Source of the DNA: Alkalisalibacterium limincola
GTDB taxonomy: Bacteria > Pseudomonadota > Gammaproteobacteria > Xanthomonadales > Xanthomonadaceae
Direction of reading: 5' to 3'
Assembly: GCF_008017755.1 (NCBI RefSeq)
Contig: NZ_VRTS01000008.1
Coordinates: forward strand, 62,001-126,000
DNA: 64,000 bases
The notes beneath the pieces were generated by a model. The model had not been told where the DNA came from, ran no database searches, and saw nothing but the letters and a program-made list of their open reading frames with translations. Position numbers and translations under genes: made by a program. Positions 18,635 to 34,415 of this stretch are shown here, one piece after another. How positions within the stretch are numbered: the first letter of the stretch is position 1; each line of letters begins with the position of its first letter.

Positions 18635-20349
18635 ATGGCTGCATGCAAGCGCGTGTTCCTGGCCGGGGTGGGCCTGGGTCTGTCCATGGCGATGGTGGCT
18701 CCCGCCATGGCTGACCGGATCACCGGACGCGATTTCGCGACCCGTTCCGAGGTCATCGCACCCGAGGCGATGGCGGCCACCTCGCACCCGCTTGCCACGC
18801 AGATCGCGCTGGACATCATGAAGGCCGGCGGCACGGCGATGGACGCCGCGATCGCGGCCAACGCCGCGCTCGGGCTCATGGAGCCGACCGGAAACGGCAT
18901 CGGCGGCGACCTGTTCGCGATCGTCTGGGACCCCGAGACCGGCAAGCTGCACGGCTACAACGGATCGGGTCGCTCGCCGTCCGCGCTGTCCCTGCAGTGG
19001 TTCCAGGACAATGGCTACACCGACGTCCCGCAACGCGGTCCGCTGCCGGTCACGGTGCCGGGCACGGTGGACGGCTGGTTCGCGCTGCACGAGCGCTTCG
19101 GCCGCATGCCGATGGCCGATGTGCTGGCGCCGACCATCCGCTACGCGCGAAACGGGCACCCCGTGCACGAGCTCATCGCCTACTACTGGGAACGCAGCAT
19201 CCCGGTGCTGGGGCAGTACCCGGGCTTCCTGGAGCAGTTCTCCGTCGACGGGCGTGCGCCGGCCAAGGGCGAGATGTGGCGAAACCCCGGCCTGGCCGAC
19301 ACGCTGCAGCAGCTCGCCGAGGGCGGACGCGACGCGTTCTACAGCGGCGACATCGCGCGCACGATCGGCGAGTACATGCAGGCCAACGGTGGCTTCCTGT
19401 CCTACGAGGACATGGCCGCGCACCAGGGCGAATGGGTCGACCCGGTCAGCGTGAACTACCGCGGCGTCGACGTGTGGGAAATCCCGCCCAACGGCCAGGG
19501 CATCGCCGCGCTGCAGATGCTGCAGATCCTGGAGGGTTACGACTTCTCGCAGATCGAATTCGGTTCGGCCGAGCACGTGCACCTGTTCGTGGAGGCCAAG
19601 AAGCTGGCCTTCGCCGACCGCGCGCGCTACTACGCCGACCCGGCATTCCACCCGGCGCCGGTCGAGCGCCTGATCAGCAAGGAATACGCGGCGCAGCGCC
19701 GTGCGCTGATCGACCCCGCACGTGCCGCGCGCGCCGTGGATGCCGGTGCCAACCTCAACCAGGGCGACACGATCTACCTCACCACCGCCGATGCCAGCGG
19801 CATGATGGTCAGCCTGATCCAGTCCAACTACCGCGGGATGGCAGCGGCATGACCCCGCCCGGCCTGGGCTTCATCCTGCAGAACCGAGGCGAGCAGTTCG
19901 TGCTGCGCGAGGGGCATCCCAACGTCTTCGAACCGGCCAAGCGACCGTTCCACACGATCATCCCGGCCTTCATCACCCGCGACGGGGCGCCGTGGGTCAG
20001 CTTCGGGCTGATGGGTGGCGCGATGCAGCCGCAGGGCCATGTCCAGATCGTCATGAACCTGGTCGACTTCGGCATGAACCTGCAGGAGGCCGGCGATGCG
20101 CCGCGCATCCACCACGACGGTTCCACCGAACCGGCCGGGCAGGTGGTGGAGATGGCCGACGGCGGCGTGCTGAACCTGGAGTCGGGCTTTCCCTACGAGA
20201 CGTTCCGCGAGCTGACCAAGATGGGACACCGCATCCAGACCGCGGTCGGCCCGTTCGGCGGCTACCAGGCGATCGCGCTGGACGCCGCGAACGGCGTCTA
20301 CGTCGGGGCCTCGGAAAGCCGCAAGGACGGACACGCCGCCGGCTACTGA
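18635..20349 (+). CDS. Gamma-glutamyltransferase family protein (frameshifted)
   Basis: The protein has a signal peptide (LSMAMVAPAMA) and the gamma-glutamyltranspeptidase/Ntn-hydrolase layout: NGIGGDLFAIVWDPETG, TVPGTVDGWFALHERFG, and the self-cleavage site in NQGDTIYLTTAD, where Thr379 is the predicted nucleophile. The small subunit contains QSNYRGM, FILQNRGEQF, KRPFHTIIP and GGAMQPQGHVQIVMN. Enzymes of this family hydrolyse or transfer gamma-glutamyl groups, typically of glutathione, in the periplasm; some act as acylases. The frame breaks at about 19840: GGGATGGCAGCGGC should probably read GGGATGGGCAGCGGC, giving YRGMGSGMTPPGLGF. The total of about 571 residues is normal. The gene appears monocistronic. 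Confidence 0.87.
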
Positions 20350-20493
20350 GCCTGGTGGGACGCGCCGCACGCGCGTGCCCGCCATGACCTGTGGCACGGG
20401 AGTCCCGGCCGCGCAGGCGTAGCATGAGGGACTGTCCGCGGGCCGGCCACGACGGCCGGCCGTCCGTTGCATCCGCTCCAGGGAGGAAACCCC

Positions 20494-22541
20494 ATGTTGC
20501 TGCGACCCCTTTCACTGGCCCTGCTGTGCCTGGGCCTCGCCGCCTGTGGCACCGAGGCGTCCCAGACCACCACGACGCCGGCGACGGCCGCCGAGGCGGA
20601 GCCGGCGCTGATCGAGCGCACCGTGCTGTTCGGAAACCCCGAGCGCGCCAGCGGCCAGATCAGCCCGGACGGCAAGTGGCTGGGCTACCTGGCGCCGGTC
20701 GATGGCGTGCTCAATGTGTGGGTCGCGCCGGCTTCGGCACCCGATGACGCCCGCGCGGTGACCAGCGACGCGCTGCGCGGCATCCGCATGTTCGCCTTCA
20801 GCCATGCCACCGACCACCTGGTCTACCTGCAGGACGAGGGGGGCGACGAGAACTTCCACCTGTTCGCGGTGAACATCGAGACCGGCGAGGAGCGCAACCT
20901 CACGCCCTTCCCGGGGGCACGGGCGATGCCGGCCGGCATGAGCCGCAAGCACCCCGACGAGGTGCTGGTGCAGCTCAACAACCGCAATCCGCAGTACTTC
21001 GACCTGCACCGGGTGAACGTGCGCACCGGCGAGATGACGCTGGTGTTCGAGAACAACGAGTTCGCCGGCTTCGTCGCCGACAGCGACTACGCGGTGCGCT
21101 ACGCCAGCCGGGCCACCCCGGACGGCGGCATGCAGTACTACCGCGCCACCGACGAGGGCTGGGTGGAGGACCTCAAGGTCGACCAGGTCGACTCGATGAC
21201 CACGGCGCTGTCGGGCTTCACCGAGGACGGGCGGACGCTGTACCTGATCGACAGCCGCGATCGCGACACCGGAGCGCTGTACGCGCGCGACCTCGACTCG
21301 GGCGAGGCGACGCTGGTGCACGAGGACGCCCGGGCGGATATCGGTGGCGTGTTGACCGATCCCGCCACCGGCGAAGTGAGGGCGGTGTCGGTCAACTACC
21401 GGCGCAACCAGTGGCATTTCCTCGACGATGCGATGAAGGCCGACTACGAGAAGCTCAAGGCACTGGGCGATGGCGAGATCACGATCGCCTCTCAGACCGA
21501 CGACAACCGCCGCTGGGTGGTCGTGCTGACCGCATCGGACGATTCGGCGAAGTACTTCCTGTTCGACCGCGACAGCGGTGAGACGACGGAGTGGTTCGAC
21601 ACGCGTCGGCCCTGGCCGGGCTGCCGTTGCAGCCGATGCACGACGTGGTGATCCCGGCGCGCGACGGGCTGGAGCTGGTGAGCTACTACACGCTGCCGCG
21701 TGCCGCCGATCCGGACGGCGACGGCCGCGCGACGCAGGCCTCGCCGATGGTGCTGCTGGTGCACGGTGGCCCGTGGGCACGCGACACCTATGGGCTCAAC
21801 GGCACCCACCAGTGGCTGGCCAACCGTGGCTACGCGGTGCTGTCGGTGAACTTCCGTGGTTCGACCGGCTTCGGCAAGGCGTTCACGAATGCCGGCGACC
21901 TGCAGTGGGGCCGCGCGATGCACGACGACCTGATCGACGCGGTCGAGTGGGCCGTGGCGCAGGGCATCACCGAGTCCGACAAGGTGGCGATCATGGGCGG
22001 CAGCTACGGCGGCTACGCCACGCTGGCCGGTCTGACGATGACGCCGGACGTGTTCGCCTGCGGCGTGGACATCGTCGGTCCGTCCAACCTGGTCACGCTG
22101 CTGGAGTCGATTCCGCCCTACTGGGCGCCGATGAAGGCGATGTTCGCCAGCCGCGTCGGCGACCTGGACACCGAGGAGGGCCGCGCGCTGCTGATCGAGC
22201 GTTCGCCATTGACCCACGTGGAGAACATCCAGCGTCCGCTGCTGATCGGCCAGGGTGCGAACGACCCGCGCGTGAAGCAGGCCGAGAGCGACCAGATCGT
22301 CACGGCGATGCAGGAGCGCGAGATCCCGGTGACCTACGTGCTGTATCCCGACGAAGGTCACGGCTTCGCCCGTCCGCAGAACCGCCTGAGCTTCAATGCG
22401 GTGACCGAGGCGTTCCTGGGCGAGTGCCTGGGCGGGCGCGTGCAGCCGGTCGGTTCGGACTTCGACGGTGCGACGCTGCAGATCGAGGCCGGCCTGGACG
22501 AGCTGCCGGCGATCAAGGAGGCGTTGGACGCACGCGGCTGA
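20494..22541 (+). CDS. S9 family peptidase lipoprotein (prolyl oligopeptidase/DPP-like, frameshifted)
   Basis: A strong GGGAGGAAA site precedes ATG 20494. The N-terminus is a lipoprotein signal with lipobox LAAC. A beta-propeller half ([20 protein letters not shown] and further blades) precedes an alpha/beta-hydrolase half. The catalytic triad is Ser in GGSYGGY, Asp in GANDPRVK and His in EGHGFARP. Such enzymes cut short peptides, often after Pro or from the N-terminus, here at the cell envelope. The frame breaks at about 21600, between TEWFDT and [14 protein letters not shown], consistent with one lost base. A perfect hairpin terminator follows the stop. Confidence 0.88.
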
Positions 22542-22563
22542 TTCGCGATCGCGTTGGTTTTGC

Positions 22564-22600
22564 AGACCCCGGTGAAGCGTGCTTCACCGGGGTCTTTCTT
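22564..22600 (+). terminator. Strong Rho-independent terminator after the S9 peptidase gene
   Basis: A perfect 15-base inverted repeat, AGACCCCGGTGAAGC (22564-22578) and GCTTCACCGGGGTCT (22581-22595), with a two-base GT centre, is followed by a T-rich tract (TTCTTT). It starts 22 bases after the peptidase stop codon. Confidence 0.88.
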
Positions 22601-22623
22601 TGCGCGGCTTTCAGGTTTCGGAG

Positions 22624-22711
22624 GGGCCGCCGTGGGGGTGGATCTGGGCTGGAAAACTGCCCTGTGGGCAGTTTTCCTGAATCGCCCCGACCCAAACCCC
22701 CACGGCGGCCC
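22624..22711. repeat. Nested palindromic intergenic element
   Basis: Two perfect inverted repeats are nested. The outer arms are GGGCCGCCGTGGGGGT (22624-22639) and ACCCCCACGGCGGCCC (22696-22711). The inner hairpin is GGAAAACTGCCC (22651-22662) with GGGCAGTTTTCC (22666-22677) and a three-base loop. The element lies between the peptidase terminator and the AEC transporter gene and codes for no recognisable protein. It could be a dispersed palindromic repeat, a structured leader of the transporter mRNA, or a small structured RNA. No second copy is evident in this window. Confidence 0.75.
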
Positions 22712-22796
22712 TACGGGACTTTGGTCGGGTGGGGAGGGAAAGGCGGTGTGCGGTCGGGGATAATCTGGGGCCTGCACGTTCCTACCGGAGGCCGTC

Positions 22797-23714
22797 ATCG
22801 CCATTGATGCGTTTGCGCTGATTCTTGCCATGCTGGCGCTGGGGATGGTGTTCCAGCGGCTGGGCGTCTTTGGCGCGGATGCGGCCGAGGTGCTCAACAA
22901 GGTCGTGCTGTACGTGTGCCTGCCGGCGGCGATCCTGCTGCATGCGCCGCAGCTGGAACTGGCGTGGTCGGTGCTGGCGGTGGTGGCGGTGCCGTGGCTG
23001 CTGCTCGCGGCGACCGTGCTGCTGGTGGGGCTGGCGTCCAAGGCCTTCGGGTTCTCGCGCGCGCAACATGCGGTGCTGTTGCTGACCGTCGCGCTGGGCA
23101 ACACCAGCTTCCTCGGCTACCCCCTGATACAGGCCCTGCTCGGCGAGCAGGCGCTGCCCTATGCGGTCATCTACGACCAGTTCGGCAGCTTCATCATCCT
23201 GTCCACGTTCGGCCTGTACGTGCTGGCGCGCTATGGCGGGGACCGCGAGCCGACGGTGCGGGAGATGGCGCTTCGCATCGTGAAGTTCCCGCCGCTGCTG
23301 ACGCTGGTGTTCGCACTGACGCTGATGCCGGCGGAGCCGCCGTCGTGGATCGCCGGTGGGCTGCAGCGGCTGGCCGATGCGCTGCTGCCGCTGGTCGTGC
23401 TGGCGATCGGCCTGACGATCCGGTTGCGGATGCCGCGCGAGGAGCTGCGGCCGCTGGCCGTGGGACTGGGCCTGAAGCTGGTGCTGATGCCGCTGCTTGC
23501 CCTGGCCCTGGCGTGGCCGCTGGGGCTGTCGGGGATCGCCGCGCAGGCCACCGTGCTGGAGGCCGCGATGCCACCGATGATCACCGCTGCAGCGCTGGCG
23601 ATCTCGCACCGGCTGGCGCCGCAGCTGGCGGCGGCGATGGTCGGCTACGGGATCCTCCTTTCGCTGGTGTCGCTGCCGCTGTGGAGCCGCGGCCTGATGG
23701 CGCTGCTCGGCTGA
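22797..23714 (+). CDS. AEC family (auxin efflux carrier-type) transporter
   Basis: A ~305-residue integral membrane protein with about ten hydrophobic segments in two five-helix halves. It carries family motifs such as VLLTVALGNTSFLGYPLIQ in the first half and AAMPPMITAAALA in the second. AEC carriers export small organic anions; the substrate here is unknown. The first membrane segment (AIDAFALILAMLALGMVFQRLG) begins upstream of the first in-frame ATG at 22830. A GGAG site at 22787-22790 sits six bases before an in-frame ATC (22797), with ATT at 22803 also possible. No ATG, GTG or TTG is available in the right place, so a rare ATC start or a base error is implied. Confidence 0.83.
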   Translation: MAIDAFALILAMLALGMVFQRLGVFGADAAEVLNKVVLYVCLPAAILLHAPQLELAWSVLAVVAVPWLLLAATVLLVGLASKAFGFSRAQHAVLLLTVALGNTSFLGYPLIQALLGEQALPYAVIYDQFGSFIILSTFGLYVLARYGGDREPTVREMALRIVKFPPLLTLVFALTLMPAEPPSWIAGGLQRLADALLPLVVLAIGLTIRLRMPREELRPLAVGLGLKLVLMPLLALALAWPLGLSGIAAQATVLEAAMPPMITAAALAISHRLAPQLAAAMVGYGILLSLVSLPLWSRGLMALLG

Positions 23715-23779
23715 GGGGTGTCGCGGGGGGGTGCATGCGGGTGCGATATCCTGACCTCTTTGCGCAGGGAGGCCGGGAC

Positions 23780-24883
23780 TTGAAGACCCTATTCGTACAT
23801 GTGGTGCTCGCCATCGCCGTCGTGGTGCCGGGACCCGCATCGGCGCAGCCCGGGATCGATGATCCGGAGCTGCTGGCATGGATGCATGCGGCCAATGCGG
23901 CGCAACACGCGCGTTACGAGGCGCTGGCCTCGCGGGAGGATCCGCGCTCGCTGCTGATGGCGATGCATCTGGTGCACCCGATGTTCCCGCTGCGCGAGGA
24001 TCCGGAAACCGAGCTCGCCGCCGAGAAGGCGCGTGCGTGGGCGTTGCTGGAGCGCGCGGCGCGGGTGGGTCCGGACGATCCCCTCGTGGCCTGGAAGCTG
24101 GCCAACTGTCCCACCGATTCCGGTCTGGCGCTGTGTGGCTCGCCGGCCTCGCGCGAGCGGCTGGCGACCGTCGCGGGCTCGCACGCCGCGTCGCACCTGT
24201 GGTTGGCCCAGGTGGCCCAGGCCGTCGGCGACGGGGCGGCGGTCGAGACCCACCTGCAGGCTGCCGCCGAAGCTCCGTCCTACAGCTTTGAACACGAGAT
24301 CGGCGAGCTCGTCTGGACCGCCTGGGAAACGATCGATTTTCCCGAAGCGGGAGAGCAGGTGGCCCAGGCGTATGGGCGCCATGTCGAGATAGACCCCGAT
24401 GCCTTCGTCGACCAGGTGGTCGCCCTGTCCGTCCTGGCGCGCATCGCGGCCCACGCGGTGCCCGGCTACCAGTTTCCGATGGCCGCCTGTGGCATATCCG
24501 GGCAGGGCGAGGCCGTTGGCGAGATGCGCCGCCGCCAGTGCCTGGCCATCTTCACGACGATGGCCAGCGAAAAGCCCACCCTGCTCCAGCGAATGATCTC
24601 CGACCGGGCCCTGCTGCACCTGCGCAGCGGCGCGCCCGAAGCGGAGGATGCGAAGGCCCGCCTGCGGACGACCTGGTGGATCTACGAGGCAGGAACACCG
24701 TTGATCACGGCGATGTCCACTCAGCACGACCCAGACCACCTTCGTGCCTGGCGCGAGCGTGGCGAGTACCAGGCGCTGGTGGAGCTCATGCAGCGTCGGG
24801 GCGTCGCCACCGTGCCACCCGACGGATGGCTCCCGGAGAGCGAGGAGGCCCGGCAACTGCTCGACGACGACGGCAAACGGTGA
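23780..24883 (+). CDS. Secreted protein of unknown function
   Basis: I do not recognise a family. A TTG start at 23780 is supported by GGGAGG six bases upstream and by the signal peptide it yields (MKTLFVHVVLAIAVVVP, cleaved near ASAQP). The mature protein, about 345 residues, is largely helical, with repeated Ala/Leu/Glu-rich units that may form TPR-like or HEAT-like solenoids (SHLWLAQVAQAVGDGAAVET). It contains a few Cys (WKLANCPTDSGLALCGS; CGISG; RRQCL) that could pair in the periplasm. It follows the AEC transporter by 65 bases on the same strand but has its own ribosome-binding site. Confidence 0.6.
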   Translation: MKTLFVHVVLAIAVVVPGPASAQPGIDDPELLAWMHAANAAQHARYEALASREDPRSLLMAMHLVHPMFPLREDPETELAAEKARAWALLERAARVGPDDPLVAWKLANCPTDSGLALCGSPASRERLATVAGSHAASHLWLAQVAQAVGDGAAVETHLQAAAEAPSYSFEHEIGELVWTAWETIDFPEAGEQVAQAYGRHVEIDPDAFVDQVVALSVLARIAAHAVPGYQFPMAACGISGQGEAVGEMRRRQCLAIFTTMASEKPTLLQRMISDRALLHLRSGAPEAEDAKARLRTTWWIYEAGTPLITAMSTQHDPDHLRAWRERGEYQALVELMQRRGVATVPPDGWLPESEEARQLLDDDGKR

Positions 24884-24929
24884 CTGCGCACGAACGCGGA
24901 CCCGCATCGCACGGCCCGGCCGCGGACCC

Positions 24930-25271
24930 TCAGCCGGAGTAGAACCAGGCCTTCTGGATCAGGCCGTCCTCGACCTCGTAGACGACGGCCACCTCGACCG
25001 GGTGATCGCCCAGGCCGGTGACGCGCTCGTGGTCGACCACCTTGTTGCCCATGCTCATGCGTTGCAGCACGACGGCGTGCAGCCCAGGGATGTTGAAGCG
25101 GTGCTTGGCGTAATGCTCGCGGAACGCCTCGATGCCGCGAAGGGTCGGGGCCGCGGAAGGCATCCGGAAGATGCGGATGTCGGGCGCGAAGCACGCCACG
25201 AAGGCGTCGATGTCGTGCGCGTTGTATGCCTCGAGTTGCCGCTGCACGACGTCTGCCGGTGCTGTGTCCAT
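24930..25271 (-). CDS. Nuclear transport factor 2-like / SnoaL-like fold protein
   Basis: The 113-residue product has the compact alpha+beta cone pattern of the NTF2/SnoaL family: VVQRQLEAYNAHDIDAFVACFAPD at the start, a central region IEAFREHYAKH, and a terminal strand pair ending LIQKAWFYSG. These small proteins are ligand-binding or weakly catalytic; no active-site set is certain here. I chose ATG 25271 (MDTAPADV) over an upstream in-frame start at 25319 because the upstream extension overlaps the neighbouring ATPase gene and looks non-homologous. It lies 14 bases downstream of that ATPase gene on the same strand, so co-transcription is likely. Confidence 0.76.
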   Translation of the reverse strand: MDTAPADVVQRQLEAYNAHDIDAFVACFAPDIRIFRMPSAAPTLRGIEAFREHYAKHRFNIPGLHAVVLQRMSMGNKVVDHERVTGLGDHPVEVAVVYEVEDGLIQKAWFYSG

Positions 25272-25285
25272 GCCCTGGCCGCTCC

Positions 25286-26767
25286 TCAGTCCGCGGGTAC
25301 CGTCCTGGATGCCGCCCACTGCCGCAGGCCCTGCACCTGTTCCGACATCAGCACGCTCAGCGGCCGCGTGCCCTGGATCTCCTCCAGCACCATCGCCTCG
25401 TCCACCGACGCGCCAGCGGCGTGCGCGGCGTACAGCGCGCCCACCACCGCCTGCTCGATCTCGGCCCCGGAGAAGCCCTCGGCGGCGTCCGCCAGCGTGA
25501 TCAGCGAGAAACCGCCCCAGTCGATCTGGCGCTTCTCAAGGTGGATACGGAAAATCTCGGCGCGGGCGGTCGCATCGGGCAGGTCGACGAAGAAGATCTC
25601 ATCGAAGCGGCCCTTGCGCAGCAGTTCCGGCGGCAGGTCCTTGACCTGGTTCGCGGTCGCGACCATGAACACCTGCGACTTGCGTTCGGCCATCCAGGTG
25701 AGCAGGTAGCCCAGCACGCGGCGCGAGACACCGCCGTCGTTGTCGCCGCCGGCGATGCCCTTCTCTATCTCGTCCATCCACAGCACGCACGGCGCCACCT
25801 GCTCGGCGGCGGCCAGCGCCTCGCGCAGGTTCTTCTCGGTTTCCCCGTGGTACTTGTTGTACAGGGTGCCGAAGTCCAGCCGCACCAGCGGGATGCCGAA
25901 CACCCCGGCCACCGCCTTGGCCGCCAGCGACTTGCCGCAGCCCTGCACGCCCAGCAGCAGGATGCCCTTGGGCGGATCCAGGCCCGGCGGCGGTGAATCG
26001 GACAGGAACACCGCCCGGCGCTGGTCGATCCAGCGGCGCAGCCGGCGCACCCCGGCGACCTCGCCGAAGCTGGCGGTGTCGTATTCGAAGTGCAGGTGGC
26101 CGCTCTGGTTGAGCAGCTCGAACTTGAGCTTGGCCAGTTCCGGCAGGTCGTGCTGGCCGATCGCGCCGTCCTTGAAGATCAACTGGCGGGCGATGCGCCG
26201 CGCCTCGGTCAGGCTCAGGCCGCGCAGGTTGCGCACCAGCGCGGTGAGCGCCTCGGGGTCCTTCTCGACCCGGCGCCCGCCGTTCTCGCGCTGGTAGACG
26301 CTGGCCTCGTCGCGGACCATCTTCAGCAACGCCGCCTCATCCGGCAGGCGCAGGCGGAACCGCACCGCCTCGGACTCCAGTTCCGCCGGCAGCTCCACCT
26401 TCGGCGCCACCATCACCACCGTGTGCGCGGCGCAGTCGCGGCGCTGCATGATCTCGCGCAGCATGCGCTGGTTGGTCGCATAGCCGACATAGGGATGGAA
26501 GTCGAACAGCACGTACACGCCGCGCGCCTGTGCCTCGCGGATGCTGCGCAGCGTGGTCGAGGCATCCGGCGCGACGTTGGCGCAATCCTCGCCATCGATG
26601 TCGAAGCGCCGCAGGCCCTCGGTGATCGACCAGCGGAACATCGGTCGCCACACATGCATCATCACGTGCCGGAACAGGTCGACGACGCGGCTTTCGTCCT
26701 GCGTCTCGATGACGATCAACGGCGTGGCTGCGCGCACCAGCGCGCTGAGGTCCTGCAGTTCGCTCAT
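25286..26767 (-). CDS. AAA+ ATPase of the Ycf46/FtsH-like type
   Basis: The ~493-residue protein has an N-terminal degenerate NTPase-like half (MSELQDLSALVRAATPLIVI) and a C-terminal AAA+ module. That module has Walker A GVQGCGKS, Walker B VLWMDEIEKG, sensor 1 in VFMVATANQ, and an arginine-finger region LLRKGRFDEIFF. It lacks a membrane anchor and protease domain, so it is not FtsH itself. Ycf46-like proteins are widespread; a remodelling role is generally assumed. The start at 26767 gives the family-typical beginning. A small NTF2-like gene follows 14 bases downstream. Confidence 0.87.
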   Translation of the reverse strand: MSELQDLSALVRAATPLIVIETQDESRVVDLFRHVMMHVWRPMFRWSITEGLRRFDIDGEDCANVAPDASTTLRSIREAQARGVYVLFDFHPYVGYATNQRMLREIMQRRDCAAHTVVMVAPKVELPAELESEAVRFRLRLPDEAALLKMVRDEASVYQRENGGRRVEKDPEALTALVRNLRGLSLTEARRIARQLIFKDGAIGQHDLPELAKLKFELLNQSGHLHFEYDTASFGEVAGVRRLRRWIDQRRAVFLSDSPPPGLDPPKGILLLGVQGCGKSLAAKAVAGVFGIPLVRLDFGTLYNKYHGETEKNLREALAAAEQVAPCVLWMDEIEKGIAGGDNDGGVSRRVLGYLLTWMAERKSQVFMVATANQVKDLPPELLRKGRFDEIFFVDLPDATARAEIFRIHLEKRQIDWGGFSLITLADAAEGFSGAEIEQAVVGALYAAHAAGASVDEAMVLEEIQGTRPLSVLMSEQVQGLRQWAASRTVPAD

Positions 26768-26839
26768 GGGACGGGTCGGCAAGTCGGGAAGAGCGAACGA
26801 TACCAGCCGCCCGCTTGCCCGGGTGCGGCCCCGCCCGGC

Positions 26840-27507
26840 TCAGCGCGGCTGGAGTTCGAAGAACACCCCGTCCCACGGGGCCAGCACCAGCCCGTCGGGC
26901 AGCACCAGGAGGCGGCTGCCCAGCGTGACCCAGGGCGTCGCGCACTCCACGTCGATGACCGTGACCTGGGCGTCGGTGGCCTGGTCCAGGCCCAGCGCCG
27001 CCGGGGTGGTGCGGTGGTCCACCAGCAGGCTCTCGACGACATTGCGCTGCTCGACGCGGTAGCGCGGCGCGGCGCAGCTGTCGGCACCGCTGTTGGCATG
27101 GGAATCGCCGAAGGACACCTCGCGGCCATGCAACCTTGCCGCTGCCGCGTCGTCCATCGCGGCGACCGCACCGAAACGGTGGCCGGTCACCATCCATTCG
27201 CCCAGCAGCGGACGCGCGCGTCGGGCACCGGGTGGCCTTCGGCGAAGCCGCCACCCGCTGCCGCCGCCGGCGTCTGGGAAGCGCGCTCCGGCTCGCCGCC
27301 TCGCGGCTCGCGCGGGTCGGTGGCCCGATCGGCCGGCTCACGCAGGGCGGTCTCGCCAGTGTCGCCGGTGGCGGTATCAGGCTGGGCGTGATCCTCGACC
27401 GGGTCCGGCGAGGCGGCAGGCTGCGGGTCCTGGGCGGGGCCACAGGCGACCAGGGCCACTGCCAGGGCCGGAACGAGGGAAATCGGAAGTAGGGCCTGGA
27501 ATTTCAT
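26840..27507 (-). CDS. Lipoprotein of unknown function (frameshifted)
   Basis: ATG 27507 follows an AGGAG site six bases upstream. It begins with a lipoprotein signal (FQALLPISLVPALAVALVAC), then a low-complexity, Pro/Asp/Glu/Ala-rich linker of about 70 residues. The folded C-terminal domain of about 130 residues contains GEWMVTGHRFGAVAAMDD and ends DGVFFELQPR. The linker and the domain are in different frames; a single lost base near 27205 joins them (RPLLGEWMVTGH). The C-terminal domain is probably a beta-rich, lipocalin-like fold, but I do not recognise it. It is separated by about 72 bases from the ATPase gene downstream. Confidence 0.62.
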
Positions 27508-27603
27508 CGCTGCTCCTGCGGCGGCCACTTGCGGCCGCGATCCGTGTAAGCCACCAGTCTAGCGAGCCTGCATATCCGGCGGCATGTGCCCGATGGCGGC
27601 GGT

Positions 27604-33525
<5,922 letters not shown>

Positions 33526-33690
33526 CGGCCCTCCACTGCATTGCCGGGATCGCGTGGCGGCCATGGCGGCCACGCCTTCTCGACTAGACCACATCTTGTT
33601 GCAATGCCGCAATTCGACCAAGTATGGAGCGCTGCCCCGCCCCATGGCCCGCGGTGTACAGTTCGCTGGTCGCGTTCCCGGAGGCTCAGC

Positions 33691-34323
33691 ATGCGAACGG
33701 TACTGGTGGCCAGCTCGAAAGGCGGCTGTGGAAAGACGACGGTGGCCACGAACCTGGCCGGGTACTACTCGGTGAAGGGAAGGCGCACGGTGCTGGTCGA
33801 TGCCGACCCGCAGGCGTCCTCGACGCGCTGGTGTGAACGCCGCGCCGATTCCGAGGCCGCCGTGCTGCCGGTGGATGGCCGCCGAAGGCAGTGGGTGCAG
33901 CACGTGCCCGACGACAGCGAACGCGTGGTGATCGATGCGGCCGCCGGTGCGATGGGCCAGCATCTCGACGGCTTCCTCGAGCTCGCCCACGCGGTCGTCG
34001 TGCCGGTGCTGCCCTCGGTCATCGACATCGAGGCCACGGTGCCCTTCCTGAACTCGCTCGCGGCCCACCCGCGCGTCGCGTCCGGGGACCTGCCGGTGGC
34101 GCTGGTGGCGAACCGGCTCAAGCCCTGGACCAATGCCTCGCAGCAGGCGCTCGAGCAGCTCAAGGCCTGGCCCTACCCGGTCAAGGCCGCGCTGCGCGAC
34201 ACCCAGGCCTATGTGCTGCTGGTCGGCCTCGGCAAGAGCCTGTTCGACTACCATTCCGTACAAGTGCGGCAACATCAGGACGACTGGAAGGGCTTGCTGC
34301 GCTGGCTCAAGCGGCAAGGCTGA
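33691..34323 (+). CDS. Orphan ParA/MinD-family ATPase
   Basis: The 210-residue protein carries the deviant Walker A motif SSKGGCGKTT (signature Lys10 and Lys15) and the switch region VLVDADPQASSTRW, with a third motif VVVPVLPSVIDIE. It is the size of small, chromosomal ParA-like positioning ATPases and has no DNA-binding N-terminal extension. No ParB-like gene or parS-like repeat is visible nearby, so it is not a standard segregation locus. Such orphan ParAs often position protein complexes or chemosensory clusters; the cargo is unknown. A GGAGG site lies seven bases before ATG 33691. The neighbouring gene, on the same strand after 92 bases, is sixA. Confidence 0.85.
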   Translation: MRTVLVASSKGGCGKTTVATNLAGYYSVKGRRTVLVDADPQASSTRWCERRADSEAAVLPVDGRRRQWVQHVPDDSERVVIDAAAGAMGQHLDGFLELAHAVVVPVLPSVIDIEATVPFLNSLAAHPRVASGDLPVALVANRLKPWTNASQQALEQLKAWPYPVKAALRDTQAYVLLVGLGKSLFDYHSVQVRQHQDDWKGLLRWLKRQG

Positions 34324-34415
34324 GTTCACCTCGGCCTCGCGAACCGGACGCCAGGCTGCGGCAGTGGCTGGCGGCCGCGCACCGCCACCCACCCACTGCC
34401 CGAGGAGTGTCGCGA

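Noticed and set aside
33552-33575. Imperfect palindrome (GCGTGGC ... GCCACGC around GCCATGGC) upstream of gltB
   Set aside because: Arms of seven bases with mismatches in a GC-rich spacer are expected by chance; not enough to call an operator.
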